Source of the DNA: Nostoc paludosum FACHB-159
GTDB taxonomy: Bacteria > Cyanobacteriota > Cyanobacteriia > Cyanobacteriales > Nostocaceae
Reading direction: 5' to 3'
Assembly (NCBI RefSeq): GCF_014698835.1
Contig: NZ_JACJTU010000005.1
Location: forward strand, 186,001 to 250,000
Length of the DNA stretch: 64,000 nucleotides
Shown here: piece after piece, positions 1 through 8,970 of the stretch
How positions within the stretch are numbered: position 1 is the stretch's first letter
How the letters are laid out: each line of letters begins with the position of its first letter
The notes under the pieces: generated by a model
Told to the model about the DNA's origin: nothing
What the model saw: the letters and a program-made list of their open reading frames with translations, nothing else
The model's database searches: none
Made by a program: the position numbers and the translations under genes

Positions 1-701
1 CCAGAGATACTGAAGAATGGAACTCCTGCTTCCCCTGCCACAGCTTTGGCTAAAAGAGTTTTACCAGTACCAGGAGGGCCGACCAACAGCACACCCTTGG
101 GAATCCTCGCACCAATTTGCGTAAAACGTGCCGGAGTCTTGAGAAAATCTACAATTTCCACTAACTCAGTTTTCGCTTCTTCTACCCCAGCCACATCTTG
201 GAAGGTGATTTTAGCAGATTCGCCTTCAACGTAAACCTTAGCTTTACTCTTACCGATAGAGAGAACACCTTGAGAACCACCAGCACCACGTGAAATAAAA
301 AATTGCCAGATGCCAATAAAAATCAGTGGTGGGATGACCCAACTCAAAAGGGTTGTAAACCAAGTATTCTTCGGTGGAGGTGCAGCTGCAAACTCAACTC
401 CTTTTTGTTCTAAGAGTTTGGGCAATTCCAAATCAAAGATTGGTGTAGTTGCAAACACCTGCCCCGGTTCGCCATTCTCTGTTTTTAATTCGTAGAGAAT
501 CTGGTTTTGACCAACGGAAGCACGGCTGACTTCCCCTTCCTGTACTTGATGAATAAATAAGCTATAGGGAACGCCAGCAGGACGAGAACCAAACAAACCA
601 GGCAAAAACAAATTTAAAAGCAGGAATAATCCTGATACTCCTAACAATACATTGGCAATAATTCTAGAACGGGGTGGCTTAGGCTGTTCTTTAATTGTCA
701 T
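1..701 (-). CDS. ftsH: ATP-dependent zinc metalloprotease FtsH, N-terminal part
   Basis: This is the 5' part of a membrane-anchored AAA+ protease; the gene runs off the left edge, so only about 233 residues are visible. FtsH degrades damaged membrane proteins, in cyanobacteria notably photosystem II D1. The start ATG reads [10 protein letters not shown] and is followed by a first transmembrane segment (about residues 13-35). A periplasmic/lumenal region and a second membrane segment ([16 protein letters not shown]) come next. The FTFDVAGVEE-like linker (here [13 protein letters not shown]) precedes the Walker A motif GPPGTGKT. The zinc-binding HEXXH site lies outside the window. The start codon overlaps the 3' end of the upstream small gene by a few bases. 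Family assignment is firm; which cyanobacterial FtsH paralogue it is cannot be decided here. Confidence 0.95.
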   Translation of the reverse strand, partial: MTIKEQPKPPRSRIIANVLLGVSGLFLLLNLFLPGLFGSRPAGVPYSLFIHQVQEGEVSRASVGQNQILYELKTENGEPGQVFATTPIFDLELPKLLEQKGVEFAAAPPPKNTWFTTLLSWVIPPLIFIGIWQFFISRGAGGSQGVLSIGKSKAKVYVEGESAKITFQDVAGVEEAKTELVEIVDFLKTPARFTQIGARIPKGVLLVGPPGTGKTLLAKAVAGEAGVPFFSIS

Positions 702-1029
702 AGGTGTTATCAATCCTTTTAGTCATTGGTGATTGGGCATTGGGCAAGCAGGAAGTGTGGGAGGGGTGGGAGGTGTGGGAGGATAGGGAAAAAATCTTTC
801 CCCCCTCTCTCCCCACACTTCCCCATCTCCCCATTCCCCAGTCTCCACCCTCCTCTAACCAATCAAAAATTTGGGCTAACTGGTCTAGGGTTATCAGTCC
901 ATATTGCCAGAGGGTCATTGGTAGGAAGTTAGGAGTCTGTTCGCAATGTTGCAAGGCCAAGGAAATTGCTTTGTCGGAAATAGCCAACTCTTTTTCTAAA
1001 AAATTCACTAATTGATTTATGGCTTTCAT
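691..1029 (-). CDS. DUF2949-like small cyanobacterial protein with repeat-derived tail
   Basis: This is a protein of about 112 residues from ATG 1029; a TTG 15 bases upstream is the alternative start. The first ~60 residues ([15 protein letters not shown], then [24 protein letters not shown]) match my memory of DUF2949, a family of unknown function found in cyanobacteria. The remaining ~50 residues are Gly/Trp/Ser/His-rich and are encoded by a G/C heptamer-type repeat (about 735-850), so the natural C-terminus probably ended near DWLE. The stop codon overlaps the ftsH start, so the two genes are probably co-transcribed. I infer that a repeat insertion extended the reading frame. Confidence 0.7.
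   Translation of the reverse strand: MKAINQLVNFLEKELAISDKAISLALQHCEQTPNFLPMTLWQYGLITLDQLAQIFDWLEEGGDWGMGRWGSVGREGGKIFSLSSHTSHPSHTSCLPNAQSPMTKRIDNTYDN
735..850. repeat. G/C-rich short tandem repeat inside a coding region
   Basis: A purine-rich run (GGGAGGGGTGGGAGGTGTGG) is followed by its pyrimidine complement (CCCCTCTCTCCCCACACTTC), giving an inverted, hairpin-capable array. The same style of repeat is intergenic at 6121-6165 and inside other genes at about 12979-13119 and 33970-34050. Confidence 0.7.
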
Positions 1030-1044
1030 GGCAATGTTAAACAA

Positions 1045-1664
1045 TATTAAATAAATTTATTTTTGATGGAATTTGAGAAACTCGACACAGACTGGATATA
1101 AATACTACATACAAAGCAGCTTGCCAAAAATCATCACACTTTTGACCGCTGTTGTCTGACCTAAATCCAGCGTCTAATAAGGCATCCGCGCAATTTAGGC
1201 TACGCCTGTGCCAAGTCGTTCATGTTATCTTCATCCTCAAGAGTAATCAATTTTCCCTTCCAGCAAGCTTGGCTGCTATTTTTAATTTATGTAACTAAAC
1301 TTAACAATTAAATTAATCTTTGGGAACCAAGAGCAAATACGGTTTACCGTACTCAGAGTCGGCAAGAGCAAAGAACACTCCAACGCACACAAATTATTAA
1401 GTCATAGCGTCAGAGTGTAATTTTTGATATGCGAACTCCAAAAAATAAATTGTCAAATTTGGATACAACACGAGTGTTCTTCCCCATACTCCCTGCTAAG
1501 AGTTCCCTTGCACTTAACACAATAGGGTATTTTTTATTTGGAAGTTGCTATCTGCGATCGCATCGCTATAAATACTCAATTTATCTTACAGATATTTACA
1601 ATTAAAAATGTTAGTTAGGAAAATTCATCTTCCTAACATAATTCTGCTCCCAATCCCATTTTTT
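1045..1664. other. Gene-free interval with dispersed repeats
   Basis: No convincing coding region is seen. The interval holds a fragment of a 'ggctacgcctgtgcc' type dispersed repeat near 1195-1215. It also holds one copy of a dispersed element at 1476-1530 that recurs near 8908-8970 and 62644-62715. The upstream promoter of the minus-strand small gene and ftsH should lie near 1030-1130, but no clear -10/-35 pair was recognised. Confidence 0.5.
1476..1530 (+). repeat. Dispersed element, copy 1 (TTCTTCCC...AGAGTTCCCTTGC)
   Basis: The segment shares TTCTTCCC, then CTG-TAAGAGTTCCCTTGC, then an A/T-rich tail with GGGTAT, with the copy at 62644-62715. It is intergenic, with no coding potential, and looks like a member of a degenerate dispersed repeat family. 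Confidence 0.5.
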
Positions 1665-2105
1665 CTATTCTCTGGCAATAACTATATCATTAGACTTAAT
1701 AACTGCATAAGCTTCTTTTCCCACAGCTAGTTCCAACTCTTCAGCAGAAGCTCTAGTAATAATCGAGGTTAATTCTACTTTGTGAATAATTTCGAGAGTT
1801 ACTTCACTATTCACGGCTCCAAAAACTACTCGTTTAACAACACCTTTAAGAATATTACGAGAGCTAACTTTTAATGATTTTTTGGGAATGTTAGTTTCTA
1901 ACTCAGGCTTTTGAGTGTAAATATCTTCTTCTTCCTGCTTGCTTGGTAGTGATATTGCTGGTGAAGAGTGCTGATTAAGACTACGCACGAGTTCCCGCAG
2001 AATTTCAGTCTTGGTGCGTTGAGACTGTTCGCAGAATTCTTCTAGAATCTTCCGCTCCTCCTCAGAGGTTTGAAATGTGACCCATCCTTGTTCTTTTCTT
2101 GGCAT
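1665..2105 (-). CDS. TOBE (molbindin-like) domain transcriptional regulator
   Basis: This is a 146-residue protein in two parts. The N-terminal ~45 residues (WVTFQTSEEERKILEEFCEQ, then RTKTEILRELVRSL) look like a ribbon-helix-helix DNA-binding unit. Residues about 80-146 form a TOBE/Mop fold (SSRNILKGVVKRVVFGAVNS, then VELTSIITRASAEELELAVG, then AYAVIKSNDIVIA), the unit that binds molybdate or similar oxyanions in ModE and molbindins. The inferred role is an oxyanion-responsive repressor. No molybdate transport or cofactor genes are next to it, so the target is unknown. The gene stands alone, with a 390-base upstream gap. Confidence 0.75.
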   Translation of the reverse strand: MPRKEQGWVTFQTSEEERKILEEFCEQSQRTKTEILRELVRSLNQHSSPAISLPSKQEEEDIYTQKPELETNIPKKSLKVSSRNILKGVVKRVVFGAVNSEVTLEIIHKVELTSIITRASAEELELAVGKEAYAVIKSNDIVIARE

Positions 2106-2498
2106 AATATTATCAATTTTGGTTACCTTGTTACGATTCTATCAAGTATCAATTCGATGTATCGTTTTAGTAATAACATTTTTTTTTGAGTAATTTTTGC
2201 ATTTTCCAGTAAAATTCGTCAATTAATCTCATACATTTAACTACATAGATATTTATTTTTTGTAGATGCAAAATAATTTGTTACTTCATAATGGATAACC
2301 GTCATTACACATATACCAACAAAAATGGTAATATTGGTTAAGCTTGATGTCTTCTCTGTTCTTAGCTTTTTAGTTGGAATCTTCGATTTGACAGTTGCAA
2401 GGTTAATGTAGCAGAAAACTCGGCGAGCGATGTCTCCGACGGGCTACGCCTACGCGCGAGTACCATAGGATTATTTCATGTGAGTTTATAAAAGGGTG
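2106..2498. other. Divergent intergenic region with a dispersed repeat
   Basis: This A/T-rich gap separates the minus-strand TOBE gene from the plus-strand CBS gene. Positions 2425-2462 carry a copy of a common cyanobacterial intergenic repeat (gcgatgtctccgacgggcta then cgcctacgcg). Promoters for both flanking genes should lie here. No RNA gene was recognised. Confidence 0.45.
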
Positions 2499-3293
2499 AT
2501 GAAACACCTCAAATCGCGTTCTCAAGACCTGCGGAGTTTGTTTGAGAACAATATCACCATTGAATACGTCGCGGAACCCCTCAAAGCTATGCCAGCTGAT
2601 GCAGAGGTGACACAAGTGCTGCATTGGATGGAGGCACAAAATTTTGATGTCATCGGTGTTGAAACTGGAGATACTATCACTGGTTATGTAGAACGCTCTA
2701 GTTTGATTCAAGGTAATGGCAAATGTAGCGATTATCAACGGGTATTTCATCCCAAAGAATTAATTGCCATTTCCACCCCGCTGATGAAATTACTACCCAT
2801 TTTGCAACAAACTCCGCGATTGTTTGTTCTCGACTGCAATCAAGTGAGTGGAATCGTTACCTGTGGCGACTTGCAGAAAGCACCTGCGCGAATGTTATTG
2901 TTTGGCTTGGTAACGCTGCTAGAAATGAATCTCCTGCGGTTGGTGCGGCTTTACTATCCTCAAGATTCTTGGCAACCAGTCTTGAAAAAAGAGCGGTTAG
3001 AAGTTGCTCGACGGCTATGGCGAGAAAGCCAGGAAAGAAACGAAGCTACGGATTTGTTAGATTACCTGCAATTCTGCGATAAGCGAGAGTTGGTTTTAAA
3101 TCAGCCAGAACTTCTTGAGCAGCTGGGACTGAAATCCAAACGGTTTGGGGAACGTTTCCTCAAGTCTGCTGAACAGTTGCGAAACCGATTAGCTCATGCC
3201 CAAAATTTAGTCACTGGTTCCTCTTGGACAGAGTTGATTTCTCTAGCAGAAGCGATGGAAATGCTGTTAATTCGCTGTGAGGAAGTCGAGTAA
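2499..3293 (+). CDS. CBS-domain protein with HEPN-like C-terminal region
   Basis: This protein has 264 residues from ATG 2499; a GTG directly before it is the alternative start. Residues ~20-75 and ~85-130 resemble a pair of CBS motifs (EPLKAMPADAEVTQVLHWME; DVIGVETGDTITGYVE; LFVLDCNQVSGIVTCGDL), which usually sense adenine nucleotides. The C-terminal half is helical and ends in EQLRNRLAHAQ, an R-x4-H motif with the RN start typical of HEPN ribonuclease domains. I infer a nucleotide-sensing regulatory part joined to a possible RNase. HEPN motifs are short, so the catalytic claim is uncertain. There is no antitoxin-like neighbour; the next gene is about 280 bases away. Confidence 0.6.
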   Translation: MKHLKSRSQDLRSLFENNITIEYVAEPLKAMPADAEVTQVLHWMEAQNFDVIGVETGDTITGYVERSSLIQGNGKCSDYQRVFHPKELIAISTPLMKLLPILQQTPRLFVLDCNQVSGIVTCGDLQKAPARMLLFGLVTLLEMNLLRLVRLYYPQDSWQPVLKKERLEVARRLWRESQERNEATDLLDYLQFCDKRELVLNQPELLEQLGLKSKRFGERFLKSAEQLRNRLAHAQNLVTGSSWTELISLAEAMEMLLIRCEEVE

Positions 3294-3349
3294 AGTTTAT
3301 TGATGGTTCTGCAACCAGGCTACTAAATAGACATAGGAGAAAAATAATC

Positions 3350-3376
3350 TAGAGACGTAGCATTGCTACGTCTCTA
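3350..3376. repeat. Palindromic REP-like element, copy A
   Basis: The element is a near-perfect palindrome: TAGAGACGTAGCA, one central base, then TGCTACGTCTCTA. It lies just after the CBS gene and may act as its transcription terminator. The same palindrome recurs at 5311-5341, 30287-30317 and 48385-48413. Confidence 0.85.
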
Positions 3377-3570
3377 CAAGGGTTCTGGATAACGCATATT
3401 TAATTTCTGGACATGTCTAATCTGCTGCTCTAGAGAAATATAAATGGTATAAGTTTTCTATCTTACAATTAAAAACTTCTGAAAGATCGCGGTAAGCTAG
3501 TTGGAATTCAAGCTGATTGCGTCAGTAGATTGTTAAATTAGCTGCTCAGTTTTCCGGGGTGAAATTTGTA

Positions 3571-5226
3571 ATGACTGTAAACCTGAAGTCTTTAGAAAAC
3601 CCAATTGCTCTCGCGGCCGATTCCAAAACCGCTGCTAATCCTCAAAAAAACCGCTACATTCCCTTACATCATCGACGTATTCTTTGTATCTTTCCCAAGT
3701 ACAGCCGTTCATTTGGTACATTTCATTACGCCTATCCACTCATGGGTAATGTCCGAGCTTTTATGCCACCCCAAGGTATTTTAATTGTGGCTGCTTACTT
3801 ACCTCAAGAATGGGAAGTCCGGTTTATTGATGAAAATGTCAAACCAGCAACTAAGGGTGATTACCAATGGGCTGATGTGGTAATTGTTAGTGGAATGCAC
3901 ATTCAAAAACCACAGATTAATCAAATTAATGAACTTGCCCATCGAGCCGGCAAAATCACAGTTATCGGCGGCCCTTCTGTATCTGGTTGCCCAGAATATT
4001 ATCCAGAATTTGATATTTTACATTTGGGTGAATTGGGAGATGCAACCGATCGCTTGATCGAGTATCTAGACCAAAACTCCGAACGTCCCCAAGCACAAAT
4101 TCGCTTTGAAACTAAAGAACGTTTGCCTCTGACTGAGTTCCCCACCCCAGCTTATCATTTATTGAATATCAATGATTATTTCCTAGCAAACGTGCAGTTT
4201 TCTAGCGGTTGCCCTTATCGTTGCGAGTTTTGCGATATTCCAGAACTCTACGGACGCAACCCCCGGATGAAAACCCCAGAGCAAGTTGTCGCAGAGTTAG
4301 ATGCAATGCGGCAATCAGGCAATTTGGGAGCAGTATATTTTGTCGATGATAACTTTGTTGGCGATCGCCGCGCAGCCATGAAGTTACTTCCTCACCTAAT
4401 TGACTGGCAAAAACGCAATGGCTATCCCATTCAGTTTGCCTGCGAAGCAACCCTCAACCTCGCTCAAAGCCCCAAACTGCTGGAGATGATGCGCGAAGCC
4501 TATTTTTGCACCATCTTTTGCGGCATTGAAACGCCAGAACCAGAAGCCCTCCATGCGATTTCCAAAGACCAAAATCTGAGTATGCCGATTTTAAAAGCGA
4601 TTCAGGTTTTAAATAGCTATGGTATGGAAGTAGTTTCGGGGATCATCATCGGCTTAGATACAGATACACCAGAAACAGGCGATCGCATTCTCGAATTTAT
4701 TCGGGCGTCCCAAATTCCCATGTTGACAATTAACCTACTTCATGCATTGCCGAGAACTCCTTTATGGCGGAGATTAGAAGCAGAAGGACGACTGGTATTT
4801 GATGAAAACCGCGAATCGAATGTAGAGTTTTTAATGCCTTACGAGCAAGTTATCGAAATGTGGCGGCGTTGCATCACCACAGCTTACGAGCCAGAATTTT
4901 TATATCAGCGGTTCGCCTACAACATGGAACACACCTACCCAAACCGCATCAAAGTTCCCAACAGCCCAGCTCGTACTTCTGGGGCTAATATTCGCAAAGG
5001 TTTAACTTATTTAATCAATATTTTGCTACGGATAGGTATATTTAGTAACTATCGTCAAACTTTTTGGAAAATGGCTAAACCCGCACTCAAAGCAGGTGAT
5101 ATTGAAAGCTTGATTCACGTTGGGCTTGTGGGGCATCATCTAATTAAATTTGCCCAAGATTGTGCCAAAAATGAAGAATCAGCTTCGTTCTATTCCCAAA
5201 AAATCCTGACTAAGGTTCGTAGCTAA
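3571..5226 (+). CDS. B12-binding-domain radical SAM protein
   Basis: This enzyme has about 551 residues from ATG 3571; GTG 3559 is the alternative start. Residues ~35-170 look like a cobalamin-binding Rossmann domain (RRILCIFPKYSRSF, GGPSVSGCPEY). The radical SAM core follows, with the cluster motif CPYRCEFC (C-x3-C-x2-C), the GG-like strand AVYFVDDNF and a long DUF4070-like C-terminal region. The overall layout is that of HpnP-like class B radical SAM methylases, but the N-terminus differs from HpnP as I remember it, so no specific substrate is claimed. Its downstream neighbours (phosphatidyltransferase, 2OG oxygenase) suggest a lipid- or headgroup-modifying pathway. The stop codon lies in the first unit of a 57-base tandem duplication. 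Confidence 0.85.
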   Translation: MTVNLKSLENPIALAADSKTAANPQKNRYIPLHHRRILCIFPKYSRSFGTFHYAYPLMGNVRAFMPPQGILIVAAYLPQEWEVRFIDENVKPATKGDYQWADVVIVSGMHIQKPQINQINELAHRAGKITVIGGPSVSGCPEYYPEFDILHLGELGDATDRLIEYLDQNSERPQAQIRFETKERLPLTEFPTPAYHLLNINDYFLANVQFSSGCPYRCEFCDIPELYGRNPRMKTPEQVVAELDAMRQSGNLGAVYFVDDNFVGDRRAAMKLLPHLIDWQKRNGYPIQFACEATLNLAQSPKLLEMMREAYFCTIFCGIETPEPEALHAISKDQNLSMPILKAIQVLNSYGMEVVSGIIIGLDTDTPETGDRILEFIRASQIPMLTINLLHALPRTPLWRRLEAEGRLVFDENRESNVEFLMPYEQVIEMWRRCITTAYEPEFLYQRFAYNMEHTYPNRIKVPNSPARTSGANIRKGLTYLINILLRIGIFSNYRQTFWKMAKPALKAGDIESLIHVGLVGHHLIKFAQDCAKNEESASFYSQKILTKVRS

Positions 5227-5323
5227 TAGGTATTTTAGCCGTGTGAAAAACAATGTAGAGACGTAGCTAAGGTTCGTAGCTAATAGGTATTTTAGCCGTG
5301 TGAAAAACAATGTAGAGACGTAG
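5210..5323 (+). repeat. Perfect 57-base tandem duplication across a stop codon
   Basis: Two identical 57-base units (5210-5266 and 5267-5323) begin CTAAGGTTCGTAGCTAATAG and end GTAGAGACGTAG. The first unit contains the last codons and stop of the radical SAM gene; the second is an untranslated copy. Each unit ends in the left arm of the palindromic element, and only the second retains the right arm, so the duplication probably arose at the palindrome. Confidence 0.9.
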
Positions 5324-5341
5324 CAGTGCTACGTCTCTACA
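5311..5341. repeat. Palindromic REP-like element, copy B
   Basis: A 31-base perfect palindrome has 15-base arms (TGTAGAGACGTAGCA / TGCTACGTCTCTACA) around one central base. It follows the radical SAM gene and is likely to fold as a terminator-like hairpin. Confidence 0.9.
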
Positions 5342-5510
5342 ACAATTTTGGGTAACTGCGGAATTCTGAATTCCTCTATAGGACATACAGCGTTCTTACC
5401 CTAATGTATGATTTAATTCACAGAAAATTCATGTAAAATAATAATCTATATCTATAGACAGATGTGGTAATTAACAGTGTATAAGCTTAAAAACCACATC
5501 AAATTCATTT

Positions 5511-6107
5511 ATGACGACAAAGACTTGGGATGCTCAACTTGCTTACTGGCTAGTTCGACCTCTAAAAAACAGTTGGGTAAATCCCAATCATCTGACCACA
5601 GTCCGACTGGTAACAGGACTGGCGGCCGCTGTTGCATTGGCAGTTGGCGATAGTATCTGGGCTAACATTGGCACAATGCTTTTTGCTTTATCCAATTTTT
5701 TAGACCACACCGATGGTGAATTAGCCCGTTTAAGTGGCAAAAGCAGCAAATGGGGACATCAGTACGACCTTTTGAGTGATGCCATTATCCACATTCTCTT
5801 ATTTATGGGCATTGGGTATGGCCTTAGGGGAAGTGAACTTGGTTCGTGGGCATTACTTATGGGGATCGTATCTGGCGTATCTGTTGCTTGCATTTTTCAT
5901 TTGCGAAACCAAATGGAACAGCGTTTAGGTAAAGACGCCACCCGTCAACCGAATTTTGCCGGCTTTGACATTGAAGATGTGCTGTATTTATTTCCCATAG
6001 TCACCTTACTCAACGGACTACAACCGTTACTCATTGCAGCTAGTATTGGTGCGCCAACGTTTGCTATATGGGTAATTTGGCAATTTTTGGCACTCCCAGA
6101 GTCTTAA
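5511..6107 (+). CDS. CDP-alcohol phosphatidyltransferase family membrane protein
   Basis: This 198-residue multispanning membrane enzyme transfers a phosphatidyl or similar group from a CDP-linked donor to an alcohol. The full family signature D-x2-DG-x2-AR-x8-G-x3-D-x3-D is present at about residues 65-90 (DHTDGELARLSGKSSKW, then GHQYDLLSD), so the active site looks intact. Several hydrophobic segments follow. It lies between a B12 radical SAM enzyme and a 2OG oxygenase on the same strand, with gaps of 284 and 128 bases. The acceptor alcohol cannot be read from sequence. Confidence 0.88.
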   Translation: MTTKTWDAQLAYWLVRPLKNSWVNPNHLTTVRLVTGLAAAVALAVGDSIWANIGTMLFALSNFLDHTDGELARLSGKSSKWGHQYDLLSDAIIHILLFMGIGYGLRGSELGSWALLMGIVSGVSVACIFHLRNQMEQRLGKDATRQPNFAGFDIEDVLYLFPIVTLLNGLQPLLIAASIGAPTFAIWVIWQFLALPES

Positions 6108-6120
6108 GTAAATTAGGAAA

Positions 6121-6166
6121 TGGGGAAGAGGACACGGGGACACGGAGAGGGGGGACGCGGGGAAAG
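6121..6166 (+). repeat. Intergenic G-rich heptamer-type array
   Basis: The run GGGGAAGAGGACACGGGGAC, then ACGGAGAGGGGGGACGCGGG, lies between two genes. It belongs to the same family as the in-frame arrays at about 12979-13119 and 33970-34050. Confidence 0.7.
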
Positions 6167-6235
6167 ATTTATTGCAAATTGTCCCCGGTTCGTGACATCG
6201 GGCATTGATGATTTTAAGTTTTAATTTATTGATTA

Positions 6236-6949
6236 ATGAAACTTCAAACTGAAATTTCTCAAGCCATAGCAGCTGTTGATTATCAAAAACTGAAAGCTGA
6301 GTTTCAAGCACACAATGAATTTTTGGTGCTTGAAAACTTTCTTCCTAATTCGATTCTTAATGAGTTTTTGAGTTTGTTGCCATCGTTGCAACCTGCTATC
6401 AATCGTAACTATATTCCCAATCATAAAAAAGGCGGTAGTATTAGCCGCTATAGCTTAGATAAGCTAGCGCCGATTTTCGGAGAATTTTATCAATTAAATG
6501 CCCTTTTCGACTTTTTCAACGAAATTACTGGGGAAAAACTGCTTCCCTGTCCCGATCGCGATCCCCACACTTACGCGCTATACTACTACACTGAGCCTGG
6601 AGATCATATTCAATATCATTACGATACATCTTATTATCGCGGAAAACGCTACACGGTGTTACTCGGTTTAGTTGACCGTTCATCAAGCAAGTTGGAATAT
6701 CAACTCTACAAGGATATTCCTGAACGGGAAACACAAATGCGATCGCTTTCCTTAACCCCTGGTACCCTAGTATTATTTAACGGTGACAAACTTTACCATA
6801 GAGTTACTGCTTTAGGCGAGAATGAACAGCGAATTGTTTTAACTTTAGAGTATGTCACCGACACCCGTATGGGTATGTTAAAACGTTTTGTCTCAAATAT
6901 GAAAGATGCGATCGCTTATTTTGGTTTTCGCCAAGTCTTTGGACGTTAA
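6236..6949 (+). CDS. 2-oxoglutarate/Fe(II)-dependent oxygenase
   Basis: This 237-residue cupin-fold oxygenase has the iron-binding facial triad H-x-D in YHYDTSYY (about residue 128) and a distal His in LYHRVTAL. An Arg in ENEQRIVLTLEY probably binds 2-oxoglutarate. Because the second ligand is Asp and not Gly or Ala, hydroxylation is more likely than the halogenation seen in BesD-type relatives. The substrate is unknown. The position after the radical SAM and phosphatidyltransferase genes suggests a shared pathway, although each gene has its own leader of over 100 bases. Confidence 0.8.
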   Translation: MKLQTEISQAIAAVDYQKLKAEFQAHNEFLVLENFLPNSILNEFLSLLPSLQPAINRNYIPNHKKGGSISRYSLDKLAPIFGEFYQLNALFDFFNEITGEKLLPCPDRDPHTYALYYYTEPGDHIQYHYDTSYYRGKRYTVLLGLVDRSSSKLEYQLYKDIPERETQMRSLSLTPGTLVLFNGDKLYHRVTALGENEQRIVLTLEYVTDTRMGMLKRFVSNMKDAIAYFGFRQVFGR

Positions 6950-7091
6950 AGTTATTAATTTCACTGGATGTTAATCAAAAGTCAAATAAAAAAGACAGAA
7001 AAATTTATTACTTGAGAAAGAAGCTACAAATTATTTAATAATAGAAAATAATTTTATTGATTACATTTATAGAAATTCTATAAATTTGGAA

Positions 7092-8762
7092 ATGGGAAAT
7101 TTAATTGAATTTACCTTGTTCGCTCCTCGTAACCAAGGGGCAGTTTTAATTGGGTCATTTTCTGATTGGCAAGAAATCCCAATGCAAAAAGGCGAAGATG
7201 GTTATTTTCGCACTCAAATACAACTAAAAGACGGGGTTTATCAATATAAATTTCGCGTTCAAACTAAAAGTCCCAATTTTGCACCTAATGAATGGATAGA
7301 TGTTATAGACCCGAAGGCAACAGATGTTAATGAAACAGAAAAACACGCTATAGTGCGAATTAAAGACGGGCAACGTATTGTTGATACTTATGTTTGGCAA
7401 TATGACGAAATGCTGTTGCCTGATAATCGGGAATTAGTCATATACGAAATGCACGTTGCTGATTTTACTGGTGATGAGGTTGACCCTGATAAGCGAGGCA
7501 AATATTTAGGGGTAATTGCCAAGTTAGATTATCTGTGTGAATTGGGAATAAATGCAATTGAATTAATGCCAGTCAACGAATACCCAGGTAACTATAGTTG
7601 GGGCTATAAAGTCCGCCACTACTTTGCTACAGAATCTAGCTACGGTTCCACAGAAGATTTAAAACGATTAATAGACGAATGTCATGCTAGAGGCATTCGT
7701 GTTTTTATGGATGCGATTTACAATCATACAGACGAAGAATGCCCATTACTGCTGATTGACAGGAATTATTGGTACTACGAACACAAGCATTATCCAGAAG
7801 ACCCAGATAATTATTGGGGGCCAGAATTTAACTATGATAATTACGACGAAAAATTAAACGTTAAACCAGCATGGAAATACATCGGTGATGTAGTGCAATT
7901 TTGGATTCAAGAATATCATATTGATGGCATTCGCTTTGATGCGGTGCGCCAATTGGCTAACTTTGAATTTTTCAACTGGCTGACTAAGCAAGCAAAAAAA
8001 CATGCCGCATCCAAGCATTTTTATAATATTGCCGAACACATTCCTGATACAAGCACTGTAGTCAAACCAGATGGGCCATTAGATGGTTGTTGGCATGAAA
8101 GTTTTCGCTACTTTGTAGTTCCATATATTTGTGGAAAATCATTTGAATTAGAACAATTAAAGGAGATTTTAGACCCTAGAAAACAAGGTTATGCAACTGC
8201 CACCAATACGATCAATTATTTGGCAACACACGATCGCCAACGTCTATTGCGAGAATTAGGCGATGCTGGTATCTTTGATGCAGAAGCATTTAAACGAGCA
8301 AAGTTAGCAGCAGCCCTGTTAATGACAGCAATGGGTATACCAATGCTGTGGATGGGAGAAGAATTTGGCGAATACCAGCCAAAAAGCGAAAGTGTGACTC
8401 AACCACAAAAAATTACTTGGTCATTGTTGACAAGTGACCAGAACCATAATTTATTTAAGTATTATCAAAAACTGATTGCTTTACGCCAGCAAAATCTAGC
8501 CCTGCAAAGTGACAATATCGAATTTTTTCACGAAGACACAAACAATAAAGTATTGGCTTACAGCCGCTGGGATAAACAGGATTCTCATATCGTTGTCGTG
8601 GTAAACTTTTCTGCCGTAAATCTAACTAAGTACGAAATTCCAAACTTTCCCACTGCTGAGTATTGGCAAGATTGGTTCGGTAACTGTGAAGTGGAAACTC
8701 AAGAAGATACTTTAGTCACTGATTTACCAGGCTATACAGCCAAAATATTTGTTTGGCAGTAA
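7092..8762 (+). CDS. GH13 alpha-amylase-family enzyme with N-terminal CBM48-like domain
   Basis: This protein has 556 residues from ATG 7092. Residues ~3-90 form a glycogen-branching/CBM48-like beta-sandwich (VLIGSFSDWQE, VYQYKFRV). The GH13 barrel follows, with region I DAIYNHT, the nucleophile Asp in GIRFDAVRQL (about residue 283), the acid/base Glu in NIAEHIPD (about 315) and the transition-state Asp in LATHDRQR (about 381). A beta-domain closes the protein. All three catalytic acids are present. The layout fits branching-enzyme or trehalohydrolase relatives acting on intracellular alpha-glucans, but the exact specificity cannot be named. It lacks the extra N-terminal domain of classical GlgB. 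Confidence 0.82.
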   Translation: MGNLIEFTLFAPRNQGAVLIGSFSDWQEIPMQKGEDGYFRTQIQLKDGVYQYKFRVQTKSPNFAPNEWIDVIDPKATDVNETEKHAIVRIKDGQRIVDTYVWQYDEMLLPDNRELVIYEMHVADFTGDEVDPDKRGKYLGVIAKLDYLCELGINAIELMPVNEYPGNYSWGYKVRHYFATESSYGSTEDLKRLIDECHARGIRVFMDAIYNHTDEECPLLLIDRNYWYYEHKHYPEDPDNYWGPEFNYDNYDEKLNVKPAWKYIGDVVQFWIQEYHIDGIRFDAVRQLANFEFFNWLTKQAKKHAASKHFYNIAEHIPDTSTVVKPDGPLDGCWHESFRYFVVPYICGKSFELEQLKEILDPRKQGYATATNTINYLATHDRQRLLRELGDAGIFDAEAFKRAKLAAALLMTAMGIPMLWMGEEFGEYQPKSESVTQPQKITWSLLTSDQNHNLFKYYQKLIALRQQNLALQSDNIEFFHEDTNNKVLAYSRWDKQDSHIVVVVNFSAVNLTKYEIPNFPTAEYWQDWFGNCEVETQEDTLVTDLPGYTAKIFVWQ

Positions 8763-8907
8763 TCTGAGAAGATGTTTGAAGTTCATCATCTCAATATAAT
8801 TAGCATTGTCACAAACCTCAAAACCTTTTTTTCGTTTGATACAGGAGTAGTCACTTAGGGCCAGCATTTTAGTATATCTTGATACAGTTTAGAGAAGCCT
8901 GTTGTTT

Positions 8908-8970
8908 CCCCCTAGTTTCCCATCCCTCCACAGAGGAACTTTCCGAACTCAACCGTATTGGAGTATATAC
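8908..8970 (+). repeat. Dispersed element, copy 2 (CCTCCACAGAG-AACTTTC)
   Basis: It shares CCTCCACAGAG, AACTTTC, AAC and GTATTGG-TATA in the same order with the copy at 62644-62715. Confidence 0.5.

Noticed and set aside
6236..6949. BesD/HalD-type halogenase
   Set aside because: The iron-binding motif is H-x-D, which favours hydroxylase chemistry over halogenation.
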